This document shows positions 1 through 8,846 of a stretch of 64,000 bases of DNA, one piece after another (the stretch's first letter is position 1; every line of letters begins with the position of its first letter). This DNA is from Fagopyrum homotropicum (Eukaryota; Streptophyta; Magnoliopsida; Caryophyllales; Polygonaceae): NCBI GenBank assembly GCA_033239125.1, contig BSWB01000008.1:10880001-10944000 (forward strand). Reading direction: 5' to 3'. The position numbers were made by a program, and so were the translations under genes. The notes under the pieces were generated by a model. The model searched no databases. It saw only the letters and a program-made list of their open reading frames with translations, and was not told the origin of the DNA.

Positions 1-1578
1 CGGTGATCAATCAAGGATCACAAATCATGCGAAACGTAATAATCAACTAAGCTAACAAATCAACACAAACAAACAAGCAAAAATACGAGATATAGATCAA
101 AGATAGAAAAGCGGATTCTAGGGGTTGGAAGTTCCGGTTATGGCATAGGACTCAAGCTATCTATTCTTTCCTTGGATTAACTATGATATGTTGGGGTTAA
201 GTGTTTCTAGATTGGGATCAATCACCGGGTAGGTCTCATGGTCCACTAGGCCATCCCTAAAGTCTCATCACCGGGTAAGTCTCTAAGAACCTAAGGGAAG
301 GAATTCTACACAAACCGGATTGTTACCTAGAGATCTAACCTATCCTTACCGGGTAAGTCTCGGAAGGGTTAGTCCTAAACAACCATCCTAGCACACTTAA
401 TCCAATGGCGGCTTATGAGGCTCACCACTACCTAGGGTTTGTCATCCTTGAGATCTAAGAGCAAGGATTACCGGATAAGTCTCTCCTAACACTTAGGTGC
501 TAACACTAGGTCACCCTAGGATAGATTGACTCAACAAACACTTAGGATTTCAACATTCTAACAATCTAAAACTAGATCCATCGAACCAGGTAAGATCACG
601 GTTTGTTCTACCTTTCCACGGCCGTGGTTTGGCAAGAACTGGCCGTGATTCCTAACAGAAACTATGTTCATGCACACAAGTCATCCAAAGGTAAATCTAA
701 GTCCGTCCTATCATAGCCCTAGCCATAACCATCCTTTCCTTACCCTAGAACCACATCTATTTAGCCTAAAACATTCATAATAGAAATCGAAACAATCAAA
801 CATAAAATCATGGCATCCATTTGCAAGATAATGAAGAGAAAGAGATGAACAAGTGAACTAAAACAAAACCAAGCTGAAAATGGAATTAGAATAACTCACA
901 ATCCTTCTTAAAGAAGGTTCAAATGGTTCATACAACTCTAGAAATTGAATCCGAAGTCCTTCACTACAAAAACTCTCTAGTCTATCAATGGTGTGCTCTT
1001 CTCCTTCTCCAATGGTAGCTTCCTTCTACCTCCTTCTTCCCAAAGAATCTTCTTGTTGAGAGAATATTTTGATTAGAGGATAGTGGATAATGGAGAGCTG
1101 CTCCAAGATGATTTTCCCAGCCAATGCAGGACCACTTTTATACTACAACTTTGCAAGAGCTGGCCAAGAGATCGTGGCACAGCTGTCACGAAAACCTGGC
1201 AAAATCCACGGTTGAAACCACGGCCGTGGAGTGCCAGTAGACCGTGATTTTGTGCTTCAGCTTTGCCTTTGATCATTAAGCTTCGATTTGGTGCATGGCT
1301 TGTGTTGGCAAGGCTCCATGAGTCCTCCCTAGCCTTTAGCTTGCATCCTAATGAGTCCGAGGGTGTGTCATCTTGATGAACGATCCTCAAACGTATCGTT
1401 TTAGCTCCTAAATCTCCCGAAACTCCTACAAAGCAATGCACAAGTCCGTGTAGACGTCTATCTCGACATAATACGTGAATTGAGTGCAAACGTCGCGAAC
1501 TAGTGCTAAACCATACATGAATGAGCGAGAATTCTATCTAAATGATTACCTAAACCTAAGTCATAAATCGTGTTATCA
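1..1578 (-). mobile_element. Athila LTR (A3), partial, minus strand
   Basis: This is the reverse complement of the same LTR type that bounds the Athila element at 11998-23242. Read on the minus strand it starts at 1578 with TGATAACACG and carries the same landmarks: the palindromic CCACGGCCGTGG blocks (near 614 and 1211), the repeated TTACCCGGTAA-like motifs at 230-480, and a purine-rich stretch near the transcription start. The LTR runs off the left edge; about 250 bp are missing compared with the 1835-bp A1 copy. The right boundary falls inside a CRM-like pol reading frame, so this element inserted into that pol. It is either the 5' LTR of a minus-strand Athila lying left of the window or a solo LTR. 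The expected target duplication is GTTCT (1579-1583), but its partner is outside the window. Confidence 0.9.
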
Positions 1579-3360
1579 GTTCTCCTACAAGAGAATCGAC
1601 CCATTTCTTATTTTAGCGAAAAACTTTCCGGTCCCTCACTCAACTATCCAACTTATGACAAGGAACTATATGCTTTAGTTCGTTGTCTTAAAACATGGCA
1701 ACACTACTTGTGGCCGAAGGAGTTCGTGATTCATTCGGATCATGCGGCTCTTTCGTATCTCAAGGGTCAAACTACCTTGAGTCGGCGCCATGCGAGTTGG
1801 GTAGAGTTTTTTGAGACCTTTCCTTATGTCATTCGACATAAGAAAGGTAAAGAGAATGTGGTAGCCGACACCCTTTCTTGCCGATATATCCTTCTTGTGC
1901 ATATGGACGCCAAGATCCATGGCTTTGCTCTTATCAAAGAGTTATATGCCACGGATCTTGACTTCAAGGATATATTTGCTCAATGCCTTGACCTCCGAGA
2001 GCATGAGTCTTTCTTTATTAACGATGGCTACTTATTCCGTGCGGGCAAACTTTGTATCCCGCGCTCGAGTATTCGTCATTTGTTGATAAAGGAGGCCCAT
2101 GAGGGTCGTGGTCACTTCGGTGCTACCAAGACTCTCGCCGCTCTACAAGAGCACTTCTTTTGGCCCCGCATGCGCAAGTATGTGACACGGTTTTGCACAA
2201 GTTGCATCACATGTCACCATGCAAAATCGCGTCAAGGTCCGGATGGATTGTATTCTCCTTTGCCTATACCAATGGGACCTTGGGAGGATCTTTCTATGGA
2301 CTTTATGGTTGGCCTACCCATATCAAAACGAGGCAAAGACTCCATTTTTGTGGTAGTCGATCGTTTTTCGAAAATGGCACATTTTATTGCATGTAAGAGC
2401 ACACAAAATGCTAGTGAAGTAGCTACTCTTTTCTTTGACAATGTTGTGCGCTTACATGGAATACTGCGTTCCATCCTTAGTGATCGGGACGTAAAGTTTG
2501 TGAGCCATTTTTGGAGAACCTTATGGGGGAAACTTGGAACCAACTTGTGGTTCTCAAGTAGCTATCATCCCCAAACCGATGGTCAAACGGAGGTGACCAA
2601 TCGGACTCTCGGCGCTCTACTTAGAGCGACCCTTAGGAATAACCCACGCAAGTGGGATGACTTACTTTCTATTGTGGAGTTTTCTTATAACAGGTCTCGA
2701 CACTCGGCAACAAAGCTTTCACCCTTTGAAGTTGTCTACGGCCTTAATCCACACACCCCGATGGACTTCACTCCGCGTCCACTCAAAGACGGAGAACACA
2801 TCACCGGAGCAAGTCGTGCCGCTCACATCATTGAACTTCATGAGCGGACTAGGACACAACTCCAACGGCGTGACAATCAACTTGCCACACAATGCAACAA
2901 AGGGCGCCGTCCAATGTCATTCGAGCCCGGTGATCTTGTTTGGCTCCACTTAAGGAAGGAGTGTTTTCCATCCCACCGCAAAGGCAAGCTCTCGGACCGC
3001 GATGATGGACCATTCCGCATCTTATCCCGCCATGGCCCGAATGCTTACAAATTGGAGCTTCCGGACGACTATGGCGTGCACCCGATGTTCAATGTCAAGG
3101 ACCTTGCACCGTACATTGAGCCCCTATTTGACGAAGGTGAAACGGGGACGTTTCACATCCAAGATGGGGGGACTGATGCGCCCTTGACCCCTATGTCCCA
3201 AGACGAGGAAGACGAGGCACTTCGGGTTCGCTCCGATGGACCGCTCACCCGTTCCCGTGCTAAAGCAATCGCTCAAGCTACCGGCTCCATCATTAGCCAC
3301 ACCGTTGCTTGTCACGGACCCATTGGTTGCAAACCGTGTCTCTACGCCACTATGACTTGA
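1579..3360 (+). pseudogene. pol: CRM-like chromovirus pol, 3' part (RNaseH-integrase), truncated by A3
   Basis: The open frame starts inside RNase H, directly after the Athila LTR boundary (VLLQENRPISYFSEKL), and runs to TGA at 3358-3360. RNase H residues visible are E of YDKELYAL, D of IHSDHAAL and D of NVVADTLS. The integrase follows: an HHCC finger (HEGRGH...CTSCITC) and a DDE core (MDFMVGLP, LSDRDVKF, DGQTEVTNRTL). The C-terminal region (FEPGDLVWLHLRKE, DDGPFRILSRHGPNAYKLELP, FNVKDLAPY, PLTRSRAKAI) matches the pattern of CRM/Galadriel-type chromovirus integrase tails, known from family knowledge. The last ~62 codons lie within the LTR (from 3174), as is known for CRM elements. Gag, protease and RT lie left of A3, outside the window. 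The visible part has no stop or frameshift, so the element was fairly young when A3 landed. Confidence 0.88.
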
Positions 3361-3417
3361 AGCTTGTCAAGCCGGCACCGTTCCGGCGCATTTTCCGCAT
3401 TTTCCGTAATTCTATCA
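3174..3417 (+). mobile_element. Short LTR (LTR-A) shared by CRM-like pol unit and downstream ORF unit
   Basis: It begins TGATGCGCCC after a purine-rich tract (AAGATGGGGGGAC, 3161-3173) and ends CCGTAATTCTATCA. A primer-binding site follows directly. Start and end correspond to those of LTR-B (TGATACACCC ... CCGTAATTCTATCA), but the length is 244 bp against 529 bp, so the middle is deleted or diverged. The same stretch serves as 3' LTR of the pol unit and 5' LTR of the unit carrying the 3603-4478 ORF. Boundaries are inferred from the adjacent tract and primer site, not from a full alignment. Confidence 0.65.
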
Positions 3418-3418
3418 T

Positions 3419-3430
3419 TGGTATTAGAGC
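3419..3430 (+). promoter_or_regulatory. Primer-binding site, tRNA-iMet type (TGGTATTAGAGC)
   Basis: It is 1 base from the LTR-A end and matches the canonical plant tRNA-iMet primer site TGGTATCAGAGC with one C-to-T change. Its position shows that an element reading rightward starts here, so the ORF at 3603-4478 sits where gag normally sits. Confidence 0.8.
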
Positions 3431-3533
3431 TCGGGATCGAGGTCAAGTTCTTTACTTGTGTTCTTGATTGTTCTTCGCAAAATTTTTTTTCTCTCTTTGG
3501 TGTTCATTGAATATCTTCAAGCGTTCTTTGGTG

Positions 3534-3575
3534 TTCTTCGAAGATCTTCAACCGTTCTTCGAAGATCTTCAACCG
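3534..3575 (+). repeat. 21-bp tandem repeat in leader
   Basis: Two perfect 21-bp copies (3534-3554 and 3555-3575), each containing the palindrome GAAGATCTTC, are followed by a partial third copy. They lie in the untranslated leader between the primer site and the ORF start at 3603. RNA of this stretch could form a stem. Confidence 0.85.
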
Positions 3576-3602
3576 TTCTTCAAGTGTTCTTCATCGTTCA
3601 TC

Positions 3603-4478
3603 ATGTTCTATGACGATTCTGATTCTTATGATGAGGATGAAGAATGGTTACCTCCTCCATATCCACCGAAGGCCAAACATACCAATCGGAGGTACCAACG
3701 GAGAGAATACTTTAAGGAGGAGGTGTGGTTGCCTCCTCCGGACCCACCAAGGCCCCACCGGCGGCATCCTAGTCTCCAAGAGGAGTGGTTGCCTCCTCCA
3801 AATACACTAAGGCCTAAAGAGCGCATCCATGGGTATCCACATGAACACCGACAATGTGTTGCCGTCTTAGCCAAAGAGAATGTTGCTCTAAAGCATGAGA
3901 TAGAAGCTTTGAAGGCACAAATGGCTTCCCTCATGACGGCCGCCCAACAAGAACAACCGTTGTGTGATGATCCATTAGAAGAGGCCAAGGAAGAAATCAT
4001 CATTCCCGAGGTATCCCCGATCATTCCAATTCATCTTGTCAATCCGTTATGTGGAGAATATTTTGAAGATGACAAAGATGAGATCATCATCAAGGGTGAA
4101 GAAGCCATCAACCATGACAATGACACGTTTATGTTGTTGGACTACAAATTCGAGCCGGTTGACCCGAGGTTTGATTTTGTTTTGTCTAATGACATATTTA
4201 CCGGTTTACCCTTGCTTCTTTCCGGCATGCCTCCGACGTACAATGTCATAAGCTTAAAGGGCATGGAAGACAAACTCACCGGCGAGGCCATCCTCATGTA
4301 CTACAAGTTTGAGCCTCCCGATTTCAACAAGCTTGGCGGCCCCAACATCCTTGTGAAAGGCTACAAGTCGAAGCCGCCCGACTCCGACATTATGCATCCA
4401 AGGTTGATTTTCAAGGGTCTTGTTCTTCAAGTGACTCCTTTCTTTTTTGACGGTGAAACGAGGACGTTTCACATTTAA
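3603..4478 (+). CDS. Unrecognised 291-residue ORF of a non-autonomous CRM-like element
   Basis: I do not recognise this protein. It starts at the ATG at 3603 (MFYDDSDSYDEDEEW); an upstream in-frame ATG at 3468 lies in the leader and gives a low-complexity Phe-rich extension. Visible parts are an acidic N-terminus, three WLPPP repeats (EEWLPPPYPPK, EVWLPPPDPPR, EEWLPPPNTLR) at about residues 14-70, a short coiled-coil-like segment (ENVALKHEIEALKAQMASL) near 90-110, and three repeats of the form YKFEPVDPR/YKFEPPDFN/YKSKPPDSD in the C-terminal half. It ends DGETRTFHI, nearly the same as GETGTFHI in the upstream pol just before its LTR, and the DNA there also matches (about 3130-3165 against 4443-4482). 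It has no zinc knuckle, protease or RT motif. Its position (primer site, leader, ORF, polypurine tract, LTR) suggests a gag-like or accessory protein of a non-autonomous element whose 3' end was captured from the autonomous partner. Confidence 0.7.
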   Translation: MFYDDSDSYDEDEEWLPPPYPPKAKHTNRRYQRREYFKEEVWLPPPDPPRPHRRHPSLQEEWLPPPNTLRPKERIHGYPHEHRQCVAVLAKENVALKHEIEALKAQMASLMTAAQQEQPLCDDPLEEAKEEIIIPEVSPIIPIHLVNPLCGEYFEDDKDEIIIKGEEAINHDNDTFMLLDYKFEPVDPRFDFVLSNDIFTGLPLLLSGMPPTYNVISLKGMEDKLTGEAILMYYKFEPPDFNKLGGPNILVKGYKSKPPDSDIMHPRLIFKGLVLQVTPFFFDGETRTFHI

Positions 4479-4489
4479 GAGGAGGAGAA
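4475..4489 (+). promoter_or_regulatory. Polypurine tract before LTR-B
   Basis: The purine run AAGAGGAGGAGAA ends directly at the TGATAC start of LTR-B. It is the expected plus-strand priming site and overlaps the stop codon of the 291-residue ORF. Confidence 0.75.
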
Positions 4490-5018
4490 TGATACACCCC
4501 CGGATGGCTATGCCATCCGTGTTCCGGCTAGAAGGACCCGCACATTTTGGAAGACATTTATTATTATTCGGCTATTTAATAATAAGTCTTTTTGTATTCG
4601 GAACTTTAATTCCGGAACTTAATTCCGTGAATTAAATTCCGACCTTTCATATTTTAGGCTTTTCATATTCGGAACTTAATTCCGACTTTTAATTCCGTCA
4701 TTTATGTTAAGACTTTTTGTATGGCCTCCATCCACTATATAAGGATGGCTTGGCTCATTTGTAAAATCATGTCTAAGTTGAATACTAAGTATTGAGAAGG
4801 AAAAACCCTCTTACTTAGTTTAGGCATCATCTCTTCTTCCACCCTCTAAAGTTCTTATCTTGGATCTAGTCTTTGATCCAAACATTCACAATCGAGGATC
4901 CTTTTGAAGGATCAACCAAACGCTTCCGCCACCCAAACTCTCAGTTTGATCCATCTCGAACGATCAAGAAGACGTAGTTGAAGTTTCTCCTCGATCTAGA
5001 TCATCCGTAATTCTATCA
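4490..5018 (+). mobile_element. LTR-B, 3' LTR of CRM-like composite
   Basis: The LTR runs from TGATAC to TATCA with 5-bp inverted ends, 529 bp. It holds a U3 with several AATTCCG / CGGAACTT repeats (about 4598-4700), a TATA box (TATATAAG, 4736-4743) and a pyrimidine-rich R/U5. The flanking sequence from 5019 is a Tekay-like LTR, so the composite inserted there. The right target duplication would be CTTTG (5019-5023); the left one is outside the window. Confidence 0.8.
4736..4743 (+). promoter_or_regulatory. TATA box of LTR-B
   Basis: TATATAAG lies in the middle of LTR-B, after the AATTCCG repeat cluster. Transcription would start about 30 bp downstream, near 4770. Confidence 0.6.
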
Positions 5019-6161
5019 CTTTGGCCCTTGCTGCGTTCCTTGCTGTCGAAGGAGTCGACAGGGCTTCTGTACTGTAAACCGCCCCCGCGGCCATCCGCCC
5101 CTGCGCCTGGTCCAGCCGCCCCTGCGGTTTCCTCTGCAGTAACTCCTATCTTGTTGAGTTGCTTCCTTCCTTCCTTTCCTCGTTCCTTTCTTGGTTTCTT
5201 TTGGTTTTTCCTTGTCCCCTGAGTTGATGTAAGACTAAGGTTGAGCCCTTAGCTTGTGGAGATCTCTTAGAGATCATTGAGACCAGAAGTTATAGACTTC
5301 TAGCAACCGTTTTGTTCCTGATTCGTGATGTTTGTATGAACAGGCTTTCCTTGCTCCTTTCCCGAGGGAAACTGAGCTTTTCCTCAGTGTTCTCTGAGTC
5401 GTTGCTGAGCTTTTGAGTTACCTTCGAGTGAGGTAAGTCCCTTGGACTTACTTAGCTTCATTCCGTATATTAGTTGGATTGTATTGGCTTGTTGTGTTGT
5501 TTATAATTGTTATAACGGATAACCGGAATAGGATTCACCCTTTGATACCTTAATTGGCCCAAGTGTATGATAACCGGGCGGTGACCACTTGTCTAGTTCT
5601 ACAAGAGACTAGAATGTGCTCTTGCAACCCAGACCCGCAGGTAACGGATTGTACTGATCTATTCCTATTGGTAGATGGAAGCGGAGGCGAGTTTCGGGAG
5701 ATTCTCGTGTGACCAAAGAAGTTGAATTAGTAATGGATAACCTTAAGAAAGATAACAACCGATTGAGTGCAAGAATGCTATGTGTTTTCTTTACCTTATG
5801 TGTGTTTGTGCATTTACGCTCTTGCTAGTGTCTAGAATGTTAGCTAATGGTTTATACCGTCGTTGTAGATGTTCCGCAGGTTCAGGATGTTGCTGAGTGA
5901 TCCGGATGGTGTGTCAGCCGGGGTTCCCGTACATTATAGGACGGGATCGGGTTTATGTTTTGTTGTTTCTTTTCTCTTTTGTTTTGAACTCTGCTGCGAG
6001 TCTTTTACGCTTTCCTTTCTTGAAACCTTTGTTTTATTTTGAGTTTTGGTTGGAATTCGTCTGTGCCTTGTTGTAAGATCCGTTTGTTGTTGCTACTCTG
6101 AGGGTCGGGACCCGTTGTGCGGTCCTAGCCCGTAGCGCTTCCCAAAACTTGGGGTGTTACA
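5019..6161 (+). mobile_element. Tekay-like LTR (D'), right part, plus strand
   Basis: This is the 3' portion of an LTR ending GGGGTGTTACA at 6161. It is homologous to the minus-strand LTR at 27651-29413 (for example the GTCGAAGGAGTCGAC block and the CCGCCCCTGCGG motifs) and to the LTR split around 48843-59984. No primer site follows 6161, so this is the outer end of a 3' LTR or a solo LTR. Its left part was displaced beyond the window by the CRM-like insertion. Bases 5540-5580 preserve the empty-site version of the sequence into which Athila A2 inserted in the related copy. Confidence 0.8.
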
Positions 6162-6570
6162 AGGACTTCATAGTAGAATATATCAAAACTTGAGAGGCAT
6201 CCAACGAGTGCTTTAGGAGTTATAATTTTCCAAATTGGGACCTTAACTAGTTTTTCTAGTTCTTGCTGCAATATTCTAAGTGTTGGAAAAATTACATGTT
6301 AATACAGTTTTGTGATTCAGAAATGAATGGGTTATCTCTGATAGACATGAATTTTTGATATGTTATATATGGGCATGCTTAGATGTGAATAATATAATGA
6401 AAGATAATAAATGGATTTTTGTGTAAGCATGATGCATGCTTCATTTCCGTAATGACATGTATGTGATATTGTAGTTCTTTTGATATATTAGAATTGTTAG
6501 CTAACGGTTTATCCGATGTTGTACATGCCTTGCAGGACAGGATAACTACAGAGTGATCTGGACGGAGTGG

Positions 6571-8040
6571 TGATAGGTGTAGGAATCACTATCAATTAGA
6601 ATAGCTTTTAGCGTCTTTTTATTATCTTAGTGTCGGTTTGTATTGCTAACATCTTAATCTAGAAGAAGAAGTCTAAAAGAAGCAAAAGAGATGTTAGAAG
6701 CACATGGGAGTTGAAGATCATTCATGAAGACAAGCTTCTATTGCCACACCGCCCCCACGGGTGACACTACACTCCGGAACGCAGCCTGCGCCTTTGCCAT
6801 CGCCCAGAACAAGCATGTAAACGCCCCTGCAGCCAGCCTGCGGTGACTTACCCTGAAGAAGCGAAGCCGGCACCCCTGCGGACCAACCTGCGGAGCTATG
6901 AAGCCGAAGAGCCAGTGTCACCGCCCCTGCGGTGACATTGGGCCGCCCCTGCGGCTCGACATCAGAAGCGACAGAAAGATGAAGATTCAGGCGTTTGAAA
7001 GCATTAAAGACCCGCCCTTGCGGGAGTGCCAGGCCGCCCCTGCGGCCAAGAAGAAGATCAAGCGTTTTGGCCTAAACCGCCCCTGCGGCTCTACAAGGCC
7101 GCCCCCGTGGTTTAGCGCAAGAGGATTTTACTCCGGCTGTTTGCACCGCTTTATGGAATTAAACGTGGCTGTTTAGAGTGGCCATATACTCCCATTTACT
7201 GCCAATTCTAGTATAAAAAGGGCCATGGCTGATTGCTAGAATCATCCATCATTTTCCCTACTTTAGCTCTATTTCCCTTACTTCCAAGTGTAATGTTTTT
7301 CTAAGTTCCTTGCTACATTGGGTTGTTTTGAAGCTGCATTGCTGCTTTGGTTGTAAGTCTTTATTAATATAAGTATTATTCAGTTATATGTGTTATATTC
7401 CTTGAGCTCTAAACTTATGTTTGAATGTTTCTTACCACTTAGATTGATCACATTAAGTGTTTAGTTTCATGCAAAGAACAGTGATTAACTGACTCCGGGT
7501 TCGGGTCCTTAATCTAGTAGTAACCCTTTGGGTGAAAGCTGGTTGTAATCTCTTAAAAGGAAAATGAATATAACTATAAAGAAAGTCTAACGGTGTTTAT
7601 GCTTTCTTTGTATCTCTTTGTCTTTGTTAAAATGCTAACTTGTGTTTTGATCTTGTAGGTATACGGATCACTAAACTTGTTAAGTTGTGTTGATGCCGGT
7701 TGACTCAATACATATTTAAGATCAAGACGAGACGTTAATGAATAACTTATAAAAAGAACCAACCAAAGTAGTGTCCATGCTAAGACTCAACCTAGTGTAG
7801 CTCTCTTCTCCATTCTATTATCACATCTTTACTTGTTCTCATATTGCTTTTGTCTTGTTTCGTTACAATCCAACCCCCCCCCATTTGGTTACATTTATAG
7901 ATAATTGAACTTAATCATTACTTGGCAAAACTCTCTTGGGATCGACCATTTCTTATACTATACAAACCAACTAGTGTAACATTAGGCAATTACTTTGACT
8001 TAAGCTAAAAAACAACGACCTTAGGATTTTAACCTCGTTA
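6571..8040 (+). mobile_element. Solo LTR, 1470 bp, TSD AGTGG
   Basis: Perfect 5-bp duplications AGTGG at 6566-6570 and 8041-8045 flank a 1470-bp sequence that starts TGATAGG and ends CGTTA. The F LTR sequence on both sides rejoins when it is removed. It contains a TATA box (TATAAAAA, 7212-7219) and four exact copies of CCGCCCCTGCGG (6921, 6943, 7033, 7077), but no primer site, polypurine tract or coding region. The last dinucleotide is TA instead of CA. The retrotransposon family is not recognised; TGATAG starts occur in Tat/Athila-type elements. ORFs in it are short and show no recognisable domain. Confidence 0.8.
7212..7219 (+). promoter_or_regulatory. TATA box of the solo LTR
   Basis: TATAAAAA lies about 125 bp after the last CCGCCCCTGCGG copy, a position compatible with a U3 promoter. 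Confidence 0.5.
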
Positions 8041-8259
8041 AGTGGTCAGCTGGGTTCTCATACCTTATAGGACATGATTTAGATTTTCTATATTCCAACC
8101 TTTCATTTGTGCATTTGTCATTTCAGATTGTCGTATTGATGTATTACTCGGCTGAGAGCCTTTCTTTTCTATTCATGACATTATTGCATATTATTTTATT
8201 CAGTTTTTCCTTTTTATTTGTGCCTTGTTGTAAGATCTAGTGAGATTGTTGTCAGATTA

Positions 8260-8525
8260 GAGCATCCCCAACAGCTTCTCCATTTTAGAATATTTGAAGA
8301 ATTTTAAAGATTTTTTGGTCCAACAGATTCTCCATTTCATTCTCCAAAATGGAGAATAATGGCAAGAAGTGGGGAGTCTTCCCTAAATTTGCACACATTC
8401 TCCAAATAAATGGAGAATTCTCCAAGTTAGGGAATCTGTTGGATTTGATAAAAATATAAATGGTAGATTTTTAGTTTTAATTCTCCATTTTGAAGAAGAG
8501 TTTGGAGAAACCGTTGGGGATGCTC
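8260..8525. mobile_element. Tourist-like MITE (PIF/Harbinger), 266 bp
   Basis: The element has terminal inverted repeats GAGCATCCCCAAC / GTTGGGGATGCTC and a 3-bp TTA duplication (8257-8259 and 8526-8528), the hallmark of PIF/Harbinger. The interior is AT-rich with repeated TTCTCCA / TGGAGAA inverted motifs and no coding. Removing it restores the F LTR. Confidence 0.9.
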
Positions 8526-8597
8526 TTAGGGCCAAGACCCATTGTGAGGTTCTAACCCGTAGCGCCCAGAGTTATGAGAATTTAGGGTTTTACAACA

Positions 8598-8609
8598 TGG
8601 TATCAGAGC
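8598..8609 (+). promoter_or_regulatory. Primer-binding site of F, tRNA-iMet (TGGTATCAGAGC)
   Basis: An exact match to the canonical plant tRNA-iMet primer site, 3 bp after the LTR end. It identifies the preceding LTR as a 5' LTR on the plus strand. Confidence 0.88.
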
Positions 8610-8846
8610 TCTAGTTTGACAACAATGACATTTGCAATCTTTTGAAGGGCCAAATAAATAAATAGAACCCGATGGGGGGGGGGGTCTGAGTTTTCTAAAT
8701 GAATTTCTTTTTCAAATCATGTGCATAGTCGGGATGGGATAGAAAGTACGTGGACCACCACTGACTCCGTGGATTTCTACAACGTAGTATTATAGAAGAT
8801 GTAATATGGACTCATATATTTATTCATTATGATATAATATATAGTT
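8610..8846 (+). other. Leader of element F
   Basis: Untranslated leader with the lineage-typical stretch AATAGAACCC and the GTCGGGATGGGATAG / ACGTGGACCACCACTGACTCCG block, also seen in the leaders at 60606-60874 and (reverse) 27390-27635. It is interrupted at 8847 by element H. No gene. Confidence 0.65.

Larger units (their letters stand above)
6162..8594 (+). mobile_element. Old Tekay-like 5' LTR (F), interrupted
   Basis: LTR sequence is present at 6162-6570, 8041-8259 and 8526-8594, ending GGTTTTACA at 8594, with a primer site 3 bp later. It contains the lineage-typical GTTAGCTAACGGTTT block (6496) and the ACCCATTGTGAGGTTCTA end block. The gaps are filled by a solo LTR and a Tourist MITE. 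D' inserted at its left. The many changes against consensus-like blocks suggest it is among the oldest elements here. Confidence 0.72.
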
